Source: Gammaproteobacteria bacterium (lineage in GTDB: Bacteria; Pseudomonadota; Gammaproteobacteria; Steroidobacterales; JABDKV01). From it: DNA of 64,000 nt. The notes beneath the pieces are model-generated. The model did no database searches. It was not told the DNA's origin and worked only from the letters and a program-made list of their open reading frames with translations. How positions within the stretch are numbered: the first letter of the stretch is position 1; the number at the start of each line of letters is the position of its first letter. The DNA is taken from assembly GCA_029862165.1 (NCBI GenBank), contig JAOTXU010000001.1, positions 124,001 through 188,000 of the forward strand, written 5' to 3'. Positions 1 through 9,395 of the stretch are shown here, in pieces. The position numbers were made by a program, and so were the translations under genes.

Positions 1-294
1 GTCAATCGTTTGTTAATTAAACCCGGTGGTTCTCAGTCGTTACAAATGCACCAGCGGCGGGCCGAGCATTGGGTGGTCGTGCGGGGCAAGGCAGAGATTC
101 GCTGCGACACTGAGGTATTCGAGTTAATGGAGAACCAATCTACCTACATTCCTGTTGGAACACCGCACCGTATTCACAATCCCGGCGCCACACCACTGGA
201 AATAATCGAAATCCAGTCCGGTAGTCATATTGACGAAAGCGATATCGTGCGACTCGAAGATACCTATGGACGTGCCGGAGAGGATCAGAAATGA
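1..294 (+). CDS. Mannose-1-phosphate guanylyltransferase / mannose-6-phosphate isomerase, C-terminal cupin fragment
   Basis: The reading frame is open from base 1, so the gene begins upstream of the window and only the last 97 codons are seen. They form a type II mannose-6-P isomerase cupin: a KPGGSQSLQMHQRRAEHW segment supplies the metal-binding His/Glu residues, and IPVGTPHRIHNPG is the second cupin motif. The full protein normally makes GDP-mannose from mannose-1-P, with the cupin domain interconverting fructose-6-P and mannose-6-P. The stop codon overlaps the start of the phosphomannomutase gene by four bases (ATGA), so the two are translationally coupled and act in consecutive steps. The nucleotidyltransferase domain lies outside the window. 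Confidence 0.9.
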   Translation, partial: VNRLLIKPGGSQSLQMHQRRAEHWVVVRGKAEIRCDTEVFELMENQSTYIPVGTPHRIHNPGATPLEIIEIQSGSHIDESDIVRLEDTYGRAGEDQK

Positions 295-1652
295 GCGACG
301 AGTTGACATGTTTTATGGCGTATGACGTTCGTGGTCAGATCCCCAACCAGCTCAACGAAGACATTGTCTACCGGATTGGACGAGCTTTTGTGGAATTTCT
401 TACACCAAAGCGCGTCATCATCGGTCGCGATGTGCGTGAATCAAGTCAATTGTTTAGCCAGGCATTAACACGGGGATTGACCGACGGGGGAGCTGATGTA
501 TACGACATTGGCCTGTGTGGCACCGAGGAAGTCTATTTCGCTACCTTTCATGAAGGCATGGATGGCGGGATCATGGTTACCGCCAGTCACAACCCGCGAG
601 ACTATAACGGGTTGAAGTTTGTTCGTGAGGAAAGCCGGCCCATCAGTGCCGACACAGGTCTGAAAGACATACGCGCCATAGCCGAAGCTGGAAATTTCAG
701 TACATCGTCAGGCACCGGTGTGCGGCATGATCTCAATACGGACGCGTCGTACATTGAGCATTTGTGGCGTTACGTGGACAGAAGCCGATTACCGCCGCTG
801 CGGATAGTTGTTAATGCGGGTAACGGCGGTGCCGGTAAGATAATCGATTTGCTCGAGCCGCATTTGCCCTTTGACTTCATTAAAGTACATCATGAGGCAG
901 ACGGCTCATTTCCGAACGGCATTCCCAATCCGTTACTGCTGGAAAATCGCAGCGCTACAAGTGAGGCAGTCGTCGATGCCGGCGCCGATCTGGGCGTGGC
1001 CTGGGATGGGGATTACGATCGTTGCTTCTTGTTCGACGAAAGGGGCCAGTTCGTTGAGGGTTATTACATAGTTGGCCTGCTTGCGGCGAGCTTTTTATCC
1101 GATCCCTCAAACCACGGCAGCGCTGTTGTCCATGATCCCCGGTTGGTATGGAATACGATCGATATCGTAGAGAAACTAGGTGGTCAACCCGTGCAGAGCA
1201 AGTCCGGCCATGCCTTTATCAAGGATAAAATGCGTGAAGTAAACGCGGTTTATGGCGGTGAAATGAGCGCTCATCACTACTTCCGCGACTTCGCCTATTG
1301 TGACAGCGGCATGATTCCTTGGCTGTTGATTTCGCAATTGATGGGAAAGGAGGGGCAGCCGTTGTCTGCAATGGTGGCCGATCGCATCGCCAGGTATCCG
1401 ACCAGTGGCGAGATCAATCGAAAGCTGGATGACCCGAAGGCGACCATCGCACGTGTACGCCGGGACTACCTGCCCCAGGCGCTAAAGGAGGATTTGACGG
1501 ACGGGATCAGCTTGGAGTTTACTGAATGGCGCTTCAATCTGAGGGCGTCGAATACCGAACCCCTGGTCAGGCTCAATGTAGAGAGTCGGGGCGATATGGC
1601 CCTGATGGAGGCCAAAACAGCCGAATTGCTGGCCTTGATGGAATCTGTCTGA
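291..1652 (+). CDS. manB: Phosphomannomutase (CpsG/ManB type)
   Basis: A 453-residue alpha-D-phosphohexomutase that converts mannose-6-P to mannose-1-P for GDP-mannose synthesis. Visible motifs are the catalytic phosphoserine loop VTASHNP (about residue 100), the Mg-binding loop WDGDYDRCF (about residue 242), the sugar-binding GGEMSAHHYFRD loop (about residue 322) and the phosphate-binding RASNTEP near the C-terminus. Length and sequence are close to enterobacterial CpsG, including GTEEVYFATFH and YCDSGMIPWLL. The start overlaps the upstream guanylyltransferase stop. I favour phosphomannomutase over phosphoglucomutase because of this similarity and the neighbour; dual activity cannot be excluded. 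Confidence 0.95.
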   Translation: MSDELTCFMAYDVRGQIPNQLNEDIVYRIGRAFVEFLTPKRVIIGRDVRESSQLFSQALTRGLTDGGADVYDIGLCGTEEVYFATFHEGMDGGIMVTASHNPRDYNGLKFVREESRPISADTGLKDIRAIAEAGNFSTSSGTGVRHDLNTDASYIEHLWRYVDRSRLPPLRIVVNAGNGGAGKIIDLLEPHLPFDFIKVHHEADGSFPNGIPNPLLLENRSATSEAVVDAGADLGVAWDGDYDRCFLFDERGQFVEGYYIVGLLAASFLSDPSNHGSAVVHDPRLVWNTIDIVEKLGGQPVQSKSGHAFIKDKMREVNAVYGGEMSAHHYFRDFAYCDSGMIPWLLISQLMGKEGQPLSAMVADRIARYPTSGEINRKLDDPKATIARVRRDYLPQALKEDLTDGISLEFTEWRFNLRASNTEPLVRLNVESRGDMALMEAKTAELLALMESV

Positions 1653-1727
1653 GGGGCACTGGGCGGTGGAGACCCGTGGCTCATAACGGTAGAATCGCGG
1701 CACTTTTAGGCCAAAAACGATAGCACA

Positions 1728-3182
1728 GTGAATGCCATATCTGATGCCAAGCTGAAGCGCCACGGTTCGAGTCTGTTCGAGTACTCGACGGCCGTGCGTG
1801 TGCTGTACGCAGTAACTGATTTAGCTGCGGTCACATTGGCCGCGGTGGTTAGCTACTTTCTCGTGTTTGGTTACCAAGGCGTACCCACCAGTTATCAGGT
1901 CGGCGTTTTGGTCGGTGTGTTACTGACCAACATCATTTATTCGCAGGCGGGCGCATACGATTCGTGGCGTGGTCGTAGTCTCTTCGATCAATTGCGGACT
2001 CTTCTCATCGGTTGGTTCAGTGTCATGGCGCTAATGATACTGCTGGCGTTTCTCCTGGATGCCGGAGAACAATTCTCCAGGCTCTGGTTGTTGTATTGGG
2101 CTGTGGGTGGTCTGGGGATGTTGTTGTTGTCGCGTTTGGGCGCGACGCTTGCGGTGCGTGAGGCACGGGCACGAGGATGGAACCATAAACGCATTGTGGT
2201 CGTCGGCGCCGGAGAGTGGGGCAGCGAGGTTATGCGACGTATTCGCGAGGCGGCGAACTGGATCGGCATAGACATATTGTGCGCGCTTGACAATGATGCC
2301 GCATTGCATGGCCAGGCTGTGCACGGTGTTAGCGTGCTGGGTGGCTATGACAAGTTGCCCGCTTTGCTGGAAAGAAAAATATTCGATGAAGTGTGGATTT
2401 GCTTGCCCCTCAGCGGACGACGTACAGCGACTGTCGACGATATAGAACACATACGTTATTTACTGCGTCACAGTACAGTTGAGCAAAGATTGATACCGGA
2501 CATGGCCGAGGCAAGACTCATTAACAAGCCGGCAACAGAAATCATGGGACTGCCAGTCATTACGCTGAACAGTTCTCCGATGCGCGGCATCAATCGACTG
2601 ATAAAAGAATTCGTCGACAGGCTAGTCGCCGTCGTGATGCTCCTGGTGTTGAGCCCTTTGCTGGCAGCGATCGCCGTTGCAATTCGAATTGACTCAAAAG
2701 GCCCGATAATTTTCAAGCAAATGCGTCATGGCTGGGATGGCAAAGCAATCCGTGTCTATAAATTTCGTACGATGCGCGTACACGAAGAACGGAGTGATAC
2801 GTTCATTCAGGCAGTACGCGGCGATGATCGTATAACTGGTGTGGGCGCATTTTTGCGGCGTACCAGCCTTGATGAGCTGCCCCAGCTATATAACGTGTTT
2901 CAGGGCAAGATGTCTCTGGTCGGGCCGAGGCCGCATCCTATCCAGCTCAATCACTATTTCATGGATCAGATTGATTCCTACATGCAACGGCACAAGGTCA
3001 AACCCGGTATCACCGGTTGGGCGCAGGTCAATGGACTGCGCGGGCCTACCGACACATTAGAAAAGATGCAGCTGCGGGTCGAATACGATCTCCATTACAT
3101 TGAAAACTGGTCGTTATGGTTCGACTTTCGAATCTTGTTAATGACGTTCTACAACGGCTTTGTCCACGAGAATGCCCATTAG
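1728..3182 (+). CDS. Undecaprenyl-phosphate sugar phosphotransferase (WcaJ-like initiating transferase)
   Basis: A 484-residue polyprenyl glycosylphosphotransferase that would load the first sugar-1-phosphate onto undecaprenyl phosphate at the inner membrane. The N-terminus has four hydrophobic helices (about residues 25-130), followed by a Rossmann-like domain ([12 protein letters not shown], about 154-165), a fifth membrane segment (about 297-318) and the C-terminal bacterial sugar transferase domain with [29 protein letters not shown] and [16 protein letters not shown]. The start is GTG. It lies 75 bp after manB and just before a UDP-glucuronate decarboxylase, in a polysaccharide operon. 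The sugar may be glucose-1-P as in WcaJ, but specificity cannot be read from the sequence. Confidence 0.92.
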   Translation: MNAISDAKLKRHGSSLFEYSTAVRVLYAVTDLAAVTLAAVVSYFLVFGYQGVPTSYQVGVLVGVLLTNIIYSQAGAYDSWRGRSLFDQLRTLLIGWFSVMALMILLAFLLDAGEQFSRLWLLYWAVGGLGMLLLSRLGATLAVREARARGWNHKRIVVVGAGEWGSEVMRRIREAANWIGIDILCALDNDAALHGQAVHGVSVLGGYDKLPALLERKIFDEVWICLPLSGRRTATVDDIEHIRYLLRHSTVEQRLIPDMAEARLINKPATEIMGLPVITLNSSPMRGINRLIKEFVDRLVAVVMLLVLSPLLAAIAVAIRIDSKGPIIFKQMRHGWDGKAIRVYKFRTMRVHEERSDTFIQAVRGDDRITGVGAFLRRTSLDELPQLYNVFQGKMSLVGPRPHPIQLNHYFMDQIDSYMQRHKVKPGITGWAQVNGLRGPTDTLEKMQLRVEYDLHYIENWSLWFDFRILLMTFYNGFVHENAH

Positions 3183-3222
3183 GCGTCTCGCAATCGGCCC
3201 AAAGCGGCCAGGCGAAAAAAAG

Positions 3223-4191
3223 ATGAATGACTTGATTCGAAAACGGGTCCTGGTGACCGGTGGGGCTGGGTTTCTGGGCTCCTTTCTTTGTGAGCGATTG
3301 TTGAAGGAAGGTCATGAAGTAATCTGCGTCGATAATTTTTTCACCGGGCGCAAAAAGAACATTCTTCATTTGCTTGACGATCCTTATTTCGAGATAGTCC
3401 GTCATGACATTACTTTTCCGTTGTATGTTGAGGTGCAGGAAATCTATAATCTCGCGTGCCCGGCGTCACCGATTCATTATCAGCTTGATCCGGTGCAAAC
3501 AACAAAAACCAATGTGCATGGCGCGATCAACATGTTGGGATTGGCAAAAAGACTGAATGCAAAAATATTTCAGGCCTCCACAAGCGAAGTCTATGGCGAC
3601 CCGGAAGTTCACCCTCAGTCTGAAGACTATTGGGGGCACGTCAATCCCGTAGGTCATCGTTCTTGCTATGACGAGGGTAAGCGTTGCGCCGAAACTCTGT
3701 TTTTTGACTATAATCGTCAACATCGTCTCAGGATAAAGGTGGGACGTATATTCAACACGTATGGCCCCCGTATGCACCCTGACGATGGTCGCGTGGTATC
3801 CAATTTTATCTGTCAGGCGTTGAGAAACGAGGATCTATCGATCTTTGGCGATGGCACGCAGACGCGTTCATTTTGCTATGTCGACGATCTTATTGACGCG
3901 TTTGTGCGGCTGATGGAAATCACGGAAGACGATTTCACCGGCCCAGTCAATTTGGGTAATTCAAGTGAGTTTTCGATCCGTGAGCTCGCCGAGACGGTAA
4001 TCGAATTAACGGGATCGAAAGCAAAAGTGGTTTATCAACCGCTACCCAGTGACGATCCGCGACGGCGGCGCCCTGACATCTCTTTAGCCCGGGATGCCCT
4101 GGGTTGGGAGCCGCGTACGCCTCTGAAAGATGGCCTCATCCAGACGATTACGTATTTTGATGAATTGATGAAAGAGTGGTCTGCGAGCTGA
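3223..4191 (+). CDS. UDP-glucuronate decarboxylase (UDP-xylose synthase)
   Basis: A 322-residue extended short-chain dehydrogenase. It has the N-terminal NAD-binding [16 protein letters not shown], the active-site [14 protein letters not shown] segment, and [14 protein letters not shown] holding the Tyr-x3-Lys catalytic pair. The [10 protein letters not shown] block and [18 protein letters not shown] are typical of UDP-xylose synthases, which oxidise and decarboxylate UDP-glucuronate. I chose the ATG at 3223 because it puts the Rossmann motif near the N-terminus; the ATG at 3160 would overlap the upstream gene by 23 bp and add an unrelated leader. It suggests that xylose, or a sugar derived from it, is part of the polysaccharide. 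The gene ends against tRNA-Val on the other strand. Confidence 0.93.
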   Translation: MNDLIRKRVLVTGGAGFLGSFLCERLLKEGHEVICVDNFFTGRKKNILHLLDDPYFEIVRHDITFPLYVEVQEIYNLACPASPIHYQLDPVQTTKTNVHGAINMLGLAKRLNAKIFQASTSEVYGDPEVHPQSEDYWGHVNPVGHRSCYDEGKRCAETLFFDYNRQHRLRIKVGRIFNTYGPRMHPDDGRVVSNFICQALRNEDLSIFGDGTQTRSFCYVDDLIDAFVRLMEITEDDFTGPVNLGNSSEFSIRELAETVIELTGSKAKVVYQPLPSDDPRRRRPDISLARDALGWEPRTPLKDGLIQTITYFDELMKEWSAS

Positions 4192-4195
4192 AAAA

Positions 4196-4270
4196 TGGTG
4201 GGCGATACTGGGATTGAACCAGTGACCCCTGCCGTGTGAAGGCAGTGCTCTCCCGCTGAGCTAATCGCCC
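4196..4270 (-). tRNA. tRNA-Val(CAC)
   Basis: The reverse complement folds into a 75-nt cloverleaf: acceptor GGGCGAT/ATCGCCC, D arm GCTC/GAGC, anticodon stem CTGCC/GGCAG with loop TTCACAC (anticodon CAC, reading GTG), and T arm ACTGG-TTCAATC-CCAGT. The 3' CCA is encoded, and five T residues follow directly and could end transcription. It is convergent with the UDP-glucuronate decarboxylase gene. Confidence 0.96.
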
Positions 4271-4410
4271 ATCGCCAGGCCCGCAACAGAGACTAGAATT
4301 CTATGTGCCGGCTCATCGCCGCGTCAAACACCCGGACCCTGACCAGATTGTGATAGCTTCGGGGCCGGCCCAACCAGCAGCCGGACCCATTTAATAGTGG
4401 AAGTTAGTTT

Positions 4411-5811
4411 ATGACGGTAAGAACCCGTTTTGCGCCCAGCCCGACCGGTTATTTGCATATCGGTGGAGCACGTACGGCGTTGTTCTGTTGGCTTTATACG
4501 CGTCGTATGGGCGGGACTTTCATATTGCGCATTGAAGACACTGACCGCGAGCGATCCACCGATGCATCTGTGCAGGTCATCCACGATGCGATGGCATGGC
4601 TGGGGCTTGGCGCCGATGAAGGCCCGTATTACCAGACTGAGCGCTTCGATCGTTACAACGCGGTCATTGATGAATTACTGGCCAATGGAAAAGCTTATCG
4701 TTGTAACTGCAGTCGTGAGCGTCTGGATGAACTCAGGCAGCAACAACAGGCCGCCGGTCTGAAACCGCGTTACGACGGAAAATGCAGAAACGCTCGGGTC
4801 GAAGATTGCAATTGCGTCATTCGTTTCAGCAATCCGCTGGACGGGCAGGTTGTCTTTGATGACCTGGTACACGGCCGGACGGTGTTCGATAACGCCGAGC
4901 TGGACGACCTGATTATCCGACGCTCGGATGGCAGCCCAACCTACAATCTGTCAGTGGTTGTCGACGATATGGACATGAAAGTGACACATGTCATCCGTGG
5001 CGATGATCATCTGAACAATACGCCCCGACAAGTCAACATTTATCAGGCACTGAATGCACCGGTCCCGGCGTTTGCGCACTTGCCAATGATACTGGGTGCC
5101 GACGGCGCACGTTTGTCCAAGCGGCACGGCTCAGTCAGCGTGCTGGAGTATAGGGATGAGGGGTTTCTGCCTGAGGCTTTGTTGAATTACCTGGTTAGAC
5201 TGGGTTGGTCATGCGGTGATCAGGAGATTTTTTCGCTTAATGAGATGATCAATCTGTTTGATCTGTCTGACGTTAATAAGGCGGCGTCAAAGTTCAATCC
5301 GGAAAAGTTGTTGTGGCTGAATCAGCATTACATCATGGGGGGCGATCCCGCACGTCTGGCAGAACTATTACGATCGTATTTGCAAAAGCTTGGTATCGAC
5401 CCCGGCGACGAGCCGTCGCTCAGCGACGTCGTCCGTGCGCAGCAGGAGCGTTCGAAGACGATGGTAGAAATGGCCATGGCCAGCGAATTCTTTTATCGCG
5501 ATATTCATGAGTACAACGAAAAGGCTGCAAAGAAACATCTAAAAGCTGCGGCTGCCGAGCCGCTTAGGCGTGTGCGCACTGAGTTGGCCGATCTGGATGC
5601 CTGGCAGACAGCTAATATTCACGAGGCGGTCAATCGGGTTGCGGAGCAGCTCGGCCTCAAGTTGGGCAAAGTAGCGCAGCCGGTCCGGGTGGCGGTTTCA
5701 GGCGGCCCGATTTCGCCGCCTATCGACACGACGCTGCACCTGCTGGGCCGCCAGCGTACGCTGGCCCGTCTGGATCAGGCGATCTCATTCATTGCGGAAA
5801 GGGCGGACTAG
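4411..5811 (+). CDS. gltX: Glutamyl-tRNA synthetase
   Basis: A 466-residue class I aminoacyl-tRNA synthetase that charges tRNA-Glu. The HIGH-type motif is seen in FAPSPTGYLHIGGAR (residues 7-21) and the KMSKS-type motif in RLSKRHGS (about 236). Between them lie Cys residues in RCNCSRE, GKCRN and DCNCV (about 97-135), in the place where E. coli GltX binds zinc. The C-terminal helical part is the anticodon-binding domain. The gene sits 48 bp upstream of a tRNA operon that itself contains tRNA-Glu, the substrate of this enzyme. Length is normal for the family and nothing looks damaged. Confidence 0.97.
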   Translation: MTVRTRFAPSPTGYLHIGGARTALFCWLYTRRMGGTFILRIEDTDRERSTDASVQVIHDAMAWLGLGADEGPYYQTERFDRYNAVIDELLANGKAYRCNCSRERLDELRQQQQAAGLKPRYDGKCRNARVEDCNCVIRFSNPLDGQVVFDDLVHGRTVFDNAELDDLIIRRSDGSPTYNLSVVVDDMDMKVTHVIRGDDHLNNTPRQVNIYQALNAPVPAFAHLPMILGADGARLSKRHGSVSVLEYRDEGFLPEALLNYLVRLGWSCGDQEIFSLNEMINLFDLSDVNKAASKFNPEKLLWLNQHYIMGGDPARLAELLRSYLQKLGIDPGDEPSLSDVVRAQQERSKTMVEMAMASEFFYRDIHEYNEKAAKKHLKAAAAEPLRRVRTELADLDAWQTANIHEAVNRVAEQLGLKLGKVAQPVRVAVSGGPISPPIDTTLHLLGRQRTLARLDQAISFIAERAD

Positions 5812-5818
5812 CGTTCCG

Positions 5819-5848
5819 TTGACAGCGCGCAGCGCGCTGGCGTAGATT
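5819..5848 (+). promoter_or_regulatory. Promoter of the tRNA-Ala/tRNA-Glu operon with GC-rich discriminator
   Basis: TTGACA (5819-5824), a perfect -35 box, lies 18 bases before TAGATT (5843-5848), a fair -10 box, ending 11 bases before tRNA-Ala. The bases right after the -10 are GCGCGC, the kind of discriminator linked to stringent (ppGpp/DksA) control of stable RNA genes. Initiation near 5855 would leave a very short leader. The -35 and spacing are seen; stringent control is inferred. Confidence 0.7.
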
Positions 5849-5859
5849 GCGCGCTGCGT

Positions 5860-5935
<76 letters not shown>

Positions 5936-5948
5936 AAGTTTCTCGCGC

Positions 5949-6024
5949 GTCCCCATCGTCTAGTGGCCTAGGACTCCGCCCTTTCACGGCGGCAACAGGG
6001 GTTCGAACCCCCTTGGGGACGCCA
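5949..6024 (+). tRNA. tRNA-Glu(TTC)
   Basis: A 76-nt cloverleaf: acceptor GTCCCCA/TGGGGAC, anticodon stem CCGCC/GGCGG with loop CTTTCAC (anticodon TTC), T arm with TTCGAAC and encoded CCA. Its last 17 bases (from 6008) are also the first bases of a 245-bp unit that is repeated in tandem directly downstream, so the gene end and the repeat overlap. Confidence 0.97.
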
Positions 6025-6252
6025 TTCTTCTGGTCACGGCTCTGGCCGCGATTTTCTGGCGAGCTTAGAAGACGGCATTTGTTTGCGGCTCCGGCGGAGG
6101 AACCGCAGTCGCTGCAAACAAACGACCGTCTTCTTTCTCGCCGTCTTCATGCCTGGCCACGCACCCAGTGATGCAGAATGCGCGCTTTCCTGCGTCGATC
6201 AGGTTGTCGCAGCGTGATGTTGGTCGCGTCGGCCTTAGCCGATCCGAGGCAG
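6008..6252 (+). repeat. 245-bp tRNA-Glu-linked tandem repeat, copy 1
   Basis: This unit starts with the last 17 bases of tRNA-Glu (CCCCCTTGGGGACGCCA) and runs 245 bp, after which the same sequence starts again. Inside it is a long imperfect hairpin: GAAGACGG (6068-6075) pairs with CCGTCTTC (6126-6133) and TTTGTTTGC (6078-6086) pairs with GCAAACAAA (6114-6122). No protein-coding frame is credible. The layout matches the E. coli tyrT locus, where tandem repeats containing the tRNA 3' end give rise to the small rtT RNA; an analogous processed RNA is possible here but not shown. Confidence 0.9.
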
Positions 6253-6497
6253 CCCCCTTGGGGACGCCATTCTTCTGGTCACGGCTCTGGCCGCGATTTT
6301 CTGGCGAGCTTAGAAGACGGCATTTGTTTGCGGCTCCGGCGGAGGAACCGCAGTCGCTGCAAACAAACGACCGTCTTCTTTCTCGCCGTCTTCATGCCTG
6401 GCCACGCACCCAGTGATGCAGAATGCGCGCTTTCCTGCGTCGATCAGGTTGTCGCAGCGTGATGTTGGTCGCGTCGGCCTTAGCCGATCCGAGGCAG
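6253..6497 (+). repeat. 245-bp tRNA-Glu-linked tandem repeat, copy 2
   Basis: By eye this copy is identical to copy 1 over all 245 bp, again beginning with the 17-base tRNA-Glu 3' end, including a CCA triplet that could be seen by tRNA-processing enzymes. Its hairpin lies at 6313-6378. Such identity points to a recent duplication or ongoing homogenisation. Confidence 0.9.
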
Positions 6498-6523
6498 CCC
6501 CCTTGGGGACGTCATTTCTTCTG
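6498..6523 (+). repeat. Degenerate start of a third tRNA-Glu-linked repeat
   Basis: CCCCCTTGGGGACG (6498-6511) matches the first 14 bases of the repeat, then similarity fades (TCATTTCTTCTG in place of CCATTCTTCTG). It marks the end of the tandem array, so the array is bounded on both sides by the tRNA 3'-end sequence. From here to the channel start at 6648 I see no further gene. Confidence 0.75.
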
Positions 6524-6647
6524 TCTTGCCGCGCAGTTCTTCGGCAAACGAGACCTGAACCGTCAAGTTTTCTGGCAACCAGCCGACATCTGGTCCGATG
6601 GAAAGCTTTTCTCCCGGGCCGGATCAGATCCCGTCCGGCGATCTGAT

Positions 6648-7640
6648 ATGAAAAAATATCGTCGACGCGCACACGAGCTGCTCAATCTCACTATTCCCGG
6701 CGATCGACATCGGGTCATTTTCGATGTTTTGCTGGTAACGCTGATAGCCACGAACGTATTGGCGGTCATGCTGGAGTCGATGGATTCTCTTTACGAGAAC
6801 TACCGCGAGTTCTTTTTCGCATTCGAAGTGTTCTCTGTCGTTGTTTTTACTTGTGAGTACCTGACACGGCTGTGGGTTGCGCCGGAGCGCAGGCGGCTAC
6901 AGGCTCAAGGATTGGGCCCTCTGCGCAGTCGCTTTGCATGGGCCAGGTCGCCATCGGCGGTTGTCGACTTTATGGCGTTTGCACCCTTCTACATGATCCA
7001 GTGGGGACTCTTTGGAGGTCTGGATCTGCGTTTCCTACGCGCGTTGCGCCTGCTGCGCATGTTCAAACTCACACGTTATTCGCACACCATGACACTGCTG
7101 CTGGTCGTATTACGCGACAACGCACGCACATTGGGTGCGGTACTGGTTGTGATGCTGATCGTCATGACGCTCGCAGCCTGTGGCATGTATCTATTCGAAC
7201 ATGAGGCCCAGCCGCTGGCCTTTGCGCATATTCCCGCGGCGATGTGGTGGGCCTTTTCCACGCTGACAACGGTCGGCTATGGCGATGTCACACCGATTAC
7301 CGCTGGGGGCAAAATGTTTGGTGCCTCTATTACCGTGATGGGTGTGGGTATGGTTGCATTACCGGCAGGTATTCTTGCGTCAGCGTTCTCCGAGCAGATT
7401 CGGTTGCGGGAAGATCTTTATCGGCAAGTGGTGGATCGCGCGCTGGCTGATGGCGATATAACGCGCGAAGAAGAAAGTGAGTTGGAAGAAACTCGGCTAA
7501 ACCTGGGGCTGAGCCAGGATCGCGCGAAATACATACTTACCGGCGAACGGCAACAACTGCGCGGCGGACCGGTGCCGACATGTCCGCACTGTGGCGGTAT
7601 GCTGCATCATGTGGAGGCGTCGATGGAATTCGCGGACTGA
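6648..7640 (+). CDS. Voltage-gated-type potassium channel protein
   Basis: A 330-residue inner-membrane protein of the six-helix ion channel family. The selectivity filter TVGYGD is at about residues 208-213, preceded by the pore helix MWWAFSTLT. An S4-like helix with spaced arginines (LRFLRALRLLRMFKL) lies at about 125-139, so voltage sensing is plausible. The cytoplasmic tail has a charged helix and a CPHCGG motif that could be half of a zinc site. I place the start at the ATG at 6648, because the open frame farther upstream runs through the tRNA-linked repeats and has no channel-like sequence. The stop abuts the convergent HDOD gene. Confidence 0.9.
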   Translation: MKKYRRRAHELLNLTIPGDRHRVIFDVLLVTLIATNVLAVMLESMDSLYENYREFFFAFEVFSVVVFTCEYLTRLWVAPERRRLQAQGLGPLRSRFAWARSPSAVVDFMAFAPFYMIQWGLFGGLDLRFLRALRLLRMFKLTRYSHTMTLLLVVLRDNARTLGAVLVVMLIVMTLAACGMYLFEHEAQPLAFAHIPAAMWWAFSTLTTVGYGDVTPITAGGKMFGASITVMGVGMVALPAGILASAFSEQIRLREDLYRQVVDRALADGDITREEESELEETRLNLGLSQDRAKYILTGERQQLRGGPVPTCPHCGGMLHHVEASMEFAD

Positions 7641-8495
7641 TTAACCCCGGAGCATCGAGCGGATCTGGTCGACTTCTGCGTTGGCATCGACCAGTGCCTG
7701 CAAACTCATTTGCTCAGTGAGAAGTCCAACCGGCAGTTTCTTGTACGCAGGTATTTCGTTAATTAGCGGGCAATTCTCTGATCGTTTCTTGCCCGAATAT
7801 GAATGCAGTCTCGCCAAGGTCACAATGTCAGCCAAGTCAGGTTTATCCGATTGGTCACGCATCCAGTCATGACGTGCTTTCACAACGTCGATGTAACGCT
7901 GATCGAATTCCCAGCTTTCCAGCAGCATCTGCCCAACACGTGGTGCCCACTCTTCCAGGCCGTCGTGTAATTTGTCCGGTGCCGGGAAATCCTCTCCATA
8001 ATCGGCCAACGCGCCGAGCAAGACGACCATGCCGACATCTTGTAACAGCCCTGCCAGCAGGGCGTCGTCGGGATCGAAACCGGCACAGAATGTAGCCAGT
8101 ACAGCAGTGAGGGCAGACAATTCGCAACTGTCTTCCCAGATTTCCCGAAAAAGCCGATTCAGCCCCTGGCTGTAGCTGTGAAACAGGTTTTGTAGTGCGA
8201 ATGTGGTGGCAAAACTTCGCGCTCCGGGCACACCGATACGATGCACGGCAGCACGCACATTGGTGACCGGGACACGGCTCATGTAGAGCGGGCTGTTGGC
8301 CATTCGAATGAGGTGTGCGGACAAAGCCGCGTCGCTTTTGATGACTTTACCGATCGAATCGAAGGTGCAGTTGGGATCTCTTGCGGCCTTCTGCACACGC
8401 ATTGCAATGTCGGGCAGGCTGGGCAGGCTCAGTTCCTGCGAGCAAAAGTTCTGATAGATGTCCTCGAAGACGTCTGTCACGACCATGATGATCAC
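7641..8495 (-). CDS. HDOD domain protein
   Basis: A 284-residue soluble protein with an HDOD domain over most of its length: LPSLPDIAMRVQKAARDPN (about 23-41) and IGKVIKSDAALSAHLIRMANSPLY (about 47-70) are typical opening motifs of the family, and LAGLLQDVGMVVLLG holds a remnant of the HD region. HDOD proteins are thought to act in signalling and usually lack HD phosphohydrolase activity; no catalytic HD pair is evident here. The annotated Met could be replaced by the Met at 8486. It is convergent with the channel gene and divergent from the DUF47 gene. Its partner is not known. Confidence 0.85.
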   Translation of the reverse strand: MIIMVVTDVFEDIYQNFCSQELSLPSLPDIAMRVQKAARDPNCTFDSIGKVIKSDAALSAHLIRMANSPLYMSRVPVTNVRAAVHRIGVPGARSFATTFALQNLFHSYSQGLNRLFREIWEDSCELSALTAVLATFCAGFDPDDALLAGLLQDVGMVVLLGALADYGEDFPAPDKLHDGLEEWAPRVGQMLLESWEFDQRYIDVVKARHDWMRDQSDKPDLADIVTLARLHSYSGKKRSENCPLINEIPAYKKLPVGLLTEQMSLQALVDANAEVDQIRSMLRG

Positions 8496-8666
8496 TCCGC
8501 GAGGCCACCGGCGAATGCGGGGGCTACTCAGACTGTATCGGTCGATCGCGGATTGGCTTTAGGCCTGGGCTGTAGGCGACCGGCTTTCTATTCGTCGTCC
8601 GAGTCTATATGATCGCGCTTGAAATCGGCCCTGCTGACCTTCTTCCGGCAAACCAGAGGATCCGAA

Positions 8667-9341
8667 TTGGCTAACCTGTTGGCAAATATGTTTGGCTCGT
8701 CGCCGGTTCAACCGCTCGAAAAGCATGTCGATATTGCCTATCGCTGCACAAAGGAACTGGTAGCGTTTTTCGAAGCAGTCATTGCCGGTGACTGGAACAA
8801 AGCTGCAGAATTTCGCAACGCGATCGACGCCTACGAGCACGAGGCTGACGACCTGAAGAAAGAGATTCGGCTGCACCTGCCCAAGAGTCTATTCATGCCC
8901 GTGCCGCGAGAGGACCTACTTGAACTACTACTGGTTCAGGACAAAATGGCCAACCGGACCAAGGACGTTTCGGGGCTTGTCATGGGCCGCAAGTTACAAA
9001 TCCCCGCGCCGATCGCCCAAGATTTCCTGGCCTTCGTGCGCCGTAACGTCGATGCGGCAAAAAAGGCGAGAAAAAGTGTTCGCGAATTGGACGAGTTGTT
9101 TACAACAGGGTTTCGAGGTGCGGAAGCAGCTCTTGTCGAATCCTTGATCGAAGAGTTGGATAATATCGAGACCGATACCGATAACCTGCAGGCCAAATTG
9201 CGAGGACAGCTTTTCGAGATCGAGGCAACACTCGATCCAGTCTCGATCATATTCCTCTACCGAGTTATCGAGTTAACAGGCGAAATTGCCGACATGGCTG
9301 AACGGGTCGGTCGACGCCTCGAGCTCTTATTGTCCCATTAG
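8667..9341 (+). CDS. DUF47/PhoU-like phosphate transport regulator (TIGR00153 type)
   Basis: An all-helical cytoplasmic protein of the PhoU-like DUF47 family, usually the partner of PiT-type phosphate transporters, where it is thought to control the carrier. Family features are the opening MFGSSPVQPLEKHVDIAYRC and the middle VPREDLLELLLVQDKMANR. I chose the TTG at 8667, which has AGAGGA six bases upstream and gives 224 residues, the usual family length; an open frame reaches back to a TTG at 8619, and the first ATG is 8688. A PiT gene follows 54 bp later on the same strand. Confidence 0.88.
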   Translation: MANLLANMFGSSPVQPLEKHVDIAYRCTKELVAFFEAVIAGDWNKAAEFRNAIDAYEHEADDLKKEIRLHLPKSLFMPVPREDLLELLLVQDKMANRTKDVSGLVMGRKLQIPAPIAQDFLAFVRRNVDAAKKARKSVRELDELFTTGFRGAEAALVESLIEELDNIETDTDNLQAKLRGQLFEIEATLDPVSIIFLYRVIELTGEIADMAERVGRRLELLLSH

Positions 9342-9395
9342 TAGCGTTAAGCGTCTCAAAACAAAAATGCCTTGCCTCAGGCGCGAATTTAGTTG

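Noticed and set aside
6008-6523. CRISPR array or integrated island at tRNA-Glu
   Set aside because: Units are 245 bp with no spacers, so not CRISPR. The bounding tRNA 3' ends resemble attachment sites, but there is no integrase or cargo gene between them.
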